A stretch of 64,000 bases of DNA from JACDAN01 sp963847235 (GTDB lineage: Bacteria > Actinomycetota > Thermoleophilia > Gaiellales > Gaiellaceae). Position 1 is the first letter of the stretch; each line of letters starts with the position of its first letter. The notes under the pieces were generated by a model. It was not told where the DNA came from, ran no database searches, and worked only from the letters and a program-made list of their open reading frames with translations. Below, piece by piece: positions 62,681-64,000 of this stretch. The translations under genes and the position numbers were made by a program. The stretch lies in the NCBI GenBank assembly GCA_963847235.1, contig CAWJYU010000004.1, positions 310,001-374,000 of the forward strand, read 5' to 3'.

Positions 62681-63012
62681 CCGACGGCGGCCGGATGCCG
62701 CCACGCGCCCTCGCAGCGACTCTCTGCGAAGTCTTCGACGGGACGCCGGGCGGCGACGAGGTCCGGCGCATTCGGGTCGACCGGGTAGCGCCGCAGGACC
62801 TCCCGCATCCGAGTGACCTCGGACCGGACGTCCTCGGGCGAAGACTCCTCCCAGTTCCCGAGCCGGTCCTGATCGTGCGTGGTGCTGTGCTGGTCGAGCA
62901 GGTACATGATCGTCCCGGTCTCGCGGCACCAGTCCGCGGGAGCTGCCTCCTCGTCGCCGCCGCCGCAGCCGCTCAGCGCGAGCACGCCGACGAAGACCGC
63001 GGCGAGCCTCAC
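62677..63012 (-). CDS. Putative lipoprotein
   Basis: A 111-residue protein with a lipoprotein signal peptide ending in the lipobox LSGC (MRLAAVFVGVLALSGCGGGD). The mature part is acidic and helical, with two further cysteines. No family recognised. It overlaps the upstream gene on the same strand by 4 nt, so both are made together. Confidence 0.75.
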   Translation of the reverse strand: MRLAAVFVGVLALSGCGGGDEEAAPADWCRETGTIMYLLDQHSTTHDQDRLGNWEESSPEDVRSEVTRMREVLRRYPVDPNAPDLVAARRPVEDFAESRCEGAWRHPAAVG

Positions 63013-63314
63013 ACGTCCTCGATCTCGAGCCCGAACCGGGGGAGCCGGTCGATCACGGCCTGGTTGAACTCGGCGGCGTACTCCTCCGCGTCGTCGTCCT
63101 CGAGCATGCCCGCATACGCGTCGCGCATCTCGCCGAGCGCCTCGGTGCCGTGCTCGACGAGCTCCTGATAGCGCCCGAAGACCTCCTCGGCGTCCTCGCG
63201 ATCCGCGTCGTCGTACGCGCGCTCGGCCTCGTCGACGCGGCGGAGGAACTCGGCGTCCTGCTCCTCGAAGAGGTCGAGCTGTCGAGCGATCACCTCTGAG
63301 AAGCGGCCCCGCAC
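63009..63314 (-). CDS. Acidic helical protein
   Basis: A 101-residue, strongly acidic protein predicted to be nearly all helix, with heptad-like spacing (LDLFEEQDAEFLRRVDEAER, YQELVEHGTEALGEMRDAYA). It could form a coiled coil. It is translated from a GTG at 63314 and is coupled to the lipoprotein gene downstream, which suggests a shared task at the membrane (inference). It diverges from the nuclease gene at 63335. Confidence 0.65.
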   Translation of the reverse strand: MRGRFSEVIARQLDLFEEQDAEFLRRVDEAERAYDDADREDAEEVFGRYQELVEHGTEALGEMRDAYAGMLEDDDAEEYAAEFNQAVIDRLPRFGLEIEDV

Positions 63315-63322
63315 GGCGTCCC

Positions 63323-63328
63323 TACAGT
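63323..63328 (+). promoter_or_regulatory. Putative -10 element before the EEP-family gene
   Basis: TACAGT exactly 6 nt before GTG 63335, in the 20-nt gap between divergent genes. Confidence 0.45.
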
Positions 63329-63334
63329 ACCGCC

Positions 63335-64000
63335 GTGATCGTCCGGACCTGGAACCTGTTCCACGGAAACACCGTCCCGCCGGGACGGCGCCGCTACGTC
63401 GAGGAGATGATCCGGCTCGTGACCCACGACGGCCCGGATGTCGTCTGCCTGCAGGAGGTGCCTCCGTGGGCGTTCGGGCCGATCGGCGAGTGGAGCGGGA
63501 TGCAGGTCTACGGCGAGATCGCCGCGCGCCCCACGATCGGGCCGATCCCGTCGACGGTCGGCCTCGGCCGCGTGATCACCGACCTGAATCCGGGGCTGCT
63601 CCGCTCGGGCTTCGAGGGTCAGGCGAACGCGATTCTCGTCGCGCCCGGTCTCAGGATCCTCTCGCGGCATGTCCTGACCCTGAACCCGCTGCAGTTCCGG
63701 CTCCGCGAGGGCCGTAGGCTTGGGCTGCCGATCGTGTCGCTGCTCGCCTGGGGCAAGGAGCGCCGGCAGTGCCAGGCCGTCCGGCTGGACGGAGGGATGG
63801 TCGTGGCGAACCTGCACGCGACGAAGGCGCGGAACCCGCGGATCCCTGACGCCGAGATCGTCCGCGCGGCGGATTGGGCGGCCGGGCTGGCGGGTGACGC
63901 GCCGGCAATCCTCGCGGGCGACTTCAACGTCGACACGGCGCGATCGGTCACGATCGAGCAGCTCGACGGCTACACGAAGGCGGGGCCCGGGATCGACCAC
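63335..64000 (+). CDS. Endonuclease/exonuclease/phosphatase family protein (3' truncated by window edge)
   Basis: The first 222 residues of an EEP-fold hydrolase are present without a stop. Active-site signatures occur in order: RTWNLFHGN (Asn), VVCLQEVPPWAF (Glu), VVANLHATK (His), ILAGDFNVD (Asp/Asn), and GIDH at the very end, which is the start of the final catalytic His block. Such proteins act on DNA, RNA or phospho-lipids; the substrate is not predictable. GTG 63335 gives a standard N-terminus and has a -10-like element 6 nt upstream. Confidence 0.87.
   Translation, partial: MIVRTWNLFHGNTVPPGRRRYVEEMIRLVTHDGPDVVCLQEVPPWAFGPIGEWSGMQVYGEIAARPTIGPIPSTVGLGRVITDLNPGLLRSGFEGQANAILVAPGLRILSRHVLTLNPLQFRLREGRRLGLPIVSLLAWGKERRQCQAVRLDGGMVVANLHATKARNPRIPDAEIVRAADWAAGLAGDAPAILAGDFNVDTARSVTIEQLDGYTKAGPGIDH

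Noticed and set aside
63290..64000. Long - strand open frame at the window end
   Set aside because: The + strand of the same stretch encodes an EEP-family protein with all catalytic motifs in order.

Overview
The window is very GC-rich and gene-dense, with short intergenic gaps, many 4-20 nt gene overlaps and many GTG/TTG starts. Gene content and order point to an actinobacterium, most likely of the Thermoleophilia (Gaiellales/Solirubrobacterales type), probably from a metagenome or long-read assembly. Supporting signs are a DUF3866 protein, SteA/SteB, an ImuB-DnaE2 SOS mutasome with mycobacterial-type LexA boxes, and two blocks collinear with Mycobacterium: mltG-aroE-aroC-aroK/B-aroQ-pepQ-efp-nusB and tlyA-nadK-recN-steA-steB-pyrG. 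No tRNA, rRNA, CRISPR array, prophage or insertion sequence was seen. The taxonomic assignment is inference.

Layout. 1-6.8 kb: MltG, shikimate pathway (aroE, aroC, a fused aroK-aroB, aroQ), an M24 peptidase, a small channel-like protein and EF-P. 6.8-12.3 kb: DUF1361 protein, a degenerate carboxyltransferase fused to BCCP, accC, a duplicated palindromic stop/start module, nusB, an XseB-like protein and ispA. 12.3-22 kb: a second MltG, tlyA, nadK, a hydrolase, recN, steA, steB, a two-domain glycosyltransferase and pyrG. 22-32 kb: a secreted protein with 37 consecutive prolines, M20 peptidase, DUF3866, aldo/keto reductase, alanine dehydrogenase, deoB, methyltransferase, deoA, mutM and a sugar epimerase. 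32-41 kb: O-antigen-ligase-like protein, ECF sigma factor with a membrane partner, three tandem L,D-transpeptidases, glutaredoxin, recO, acetyltransferase and an MFS exporter. 41-54 kb: glyQ, glyS, HtrA-type protease, the PPDK regulator and PPDK, a Tat-exported TIM-barrel protein, peptidase E, rhomboid protease and comB. 54-64 kb: LexA-controlled imuB and dnaE2 separated by small housekeeping-type genes, then a CAP-domain protein, a lipoprotein and a truncated EEP-family nuclease.

Functional themes are aromatic amino-acid precursors, fatty-acid carboxylation, cell-envelope construction and division (MltG x2, L,D-transpeptidases x3, SteAB, glycosyltransferases), pyruvate/PEP control (PPDK with its kinase/phosphatase), nucleoside salvage and DNA repair/SOS mutagenesis.

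About a dozen genes, including essential glyQ and glyS, are split by one or more single-base frame changes while the reading stays conserved in the next frame. This is best explained by uncorrected indels in the assembly. The most unusual sequence structure is a 23-bp palindrome inside a 37-bp direct repeat at the accC-nusB junction. Each repeat copy ends in an overlapping stop/start (GTGA) that creates a coupled 26-codon ORF. The core palindrome recurs inside dnaE2.
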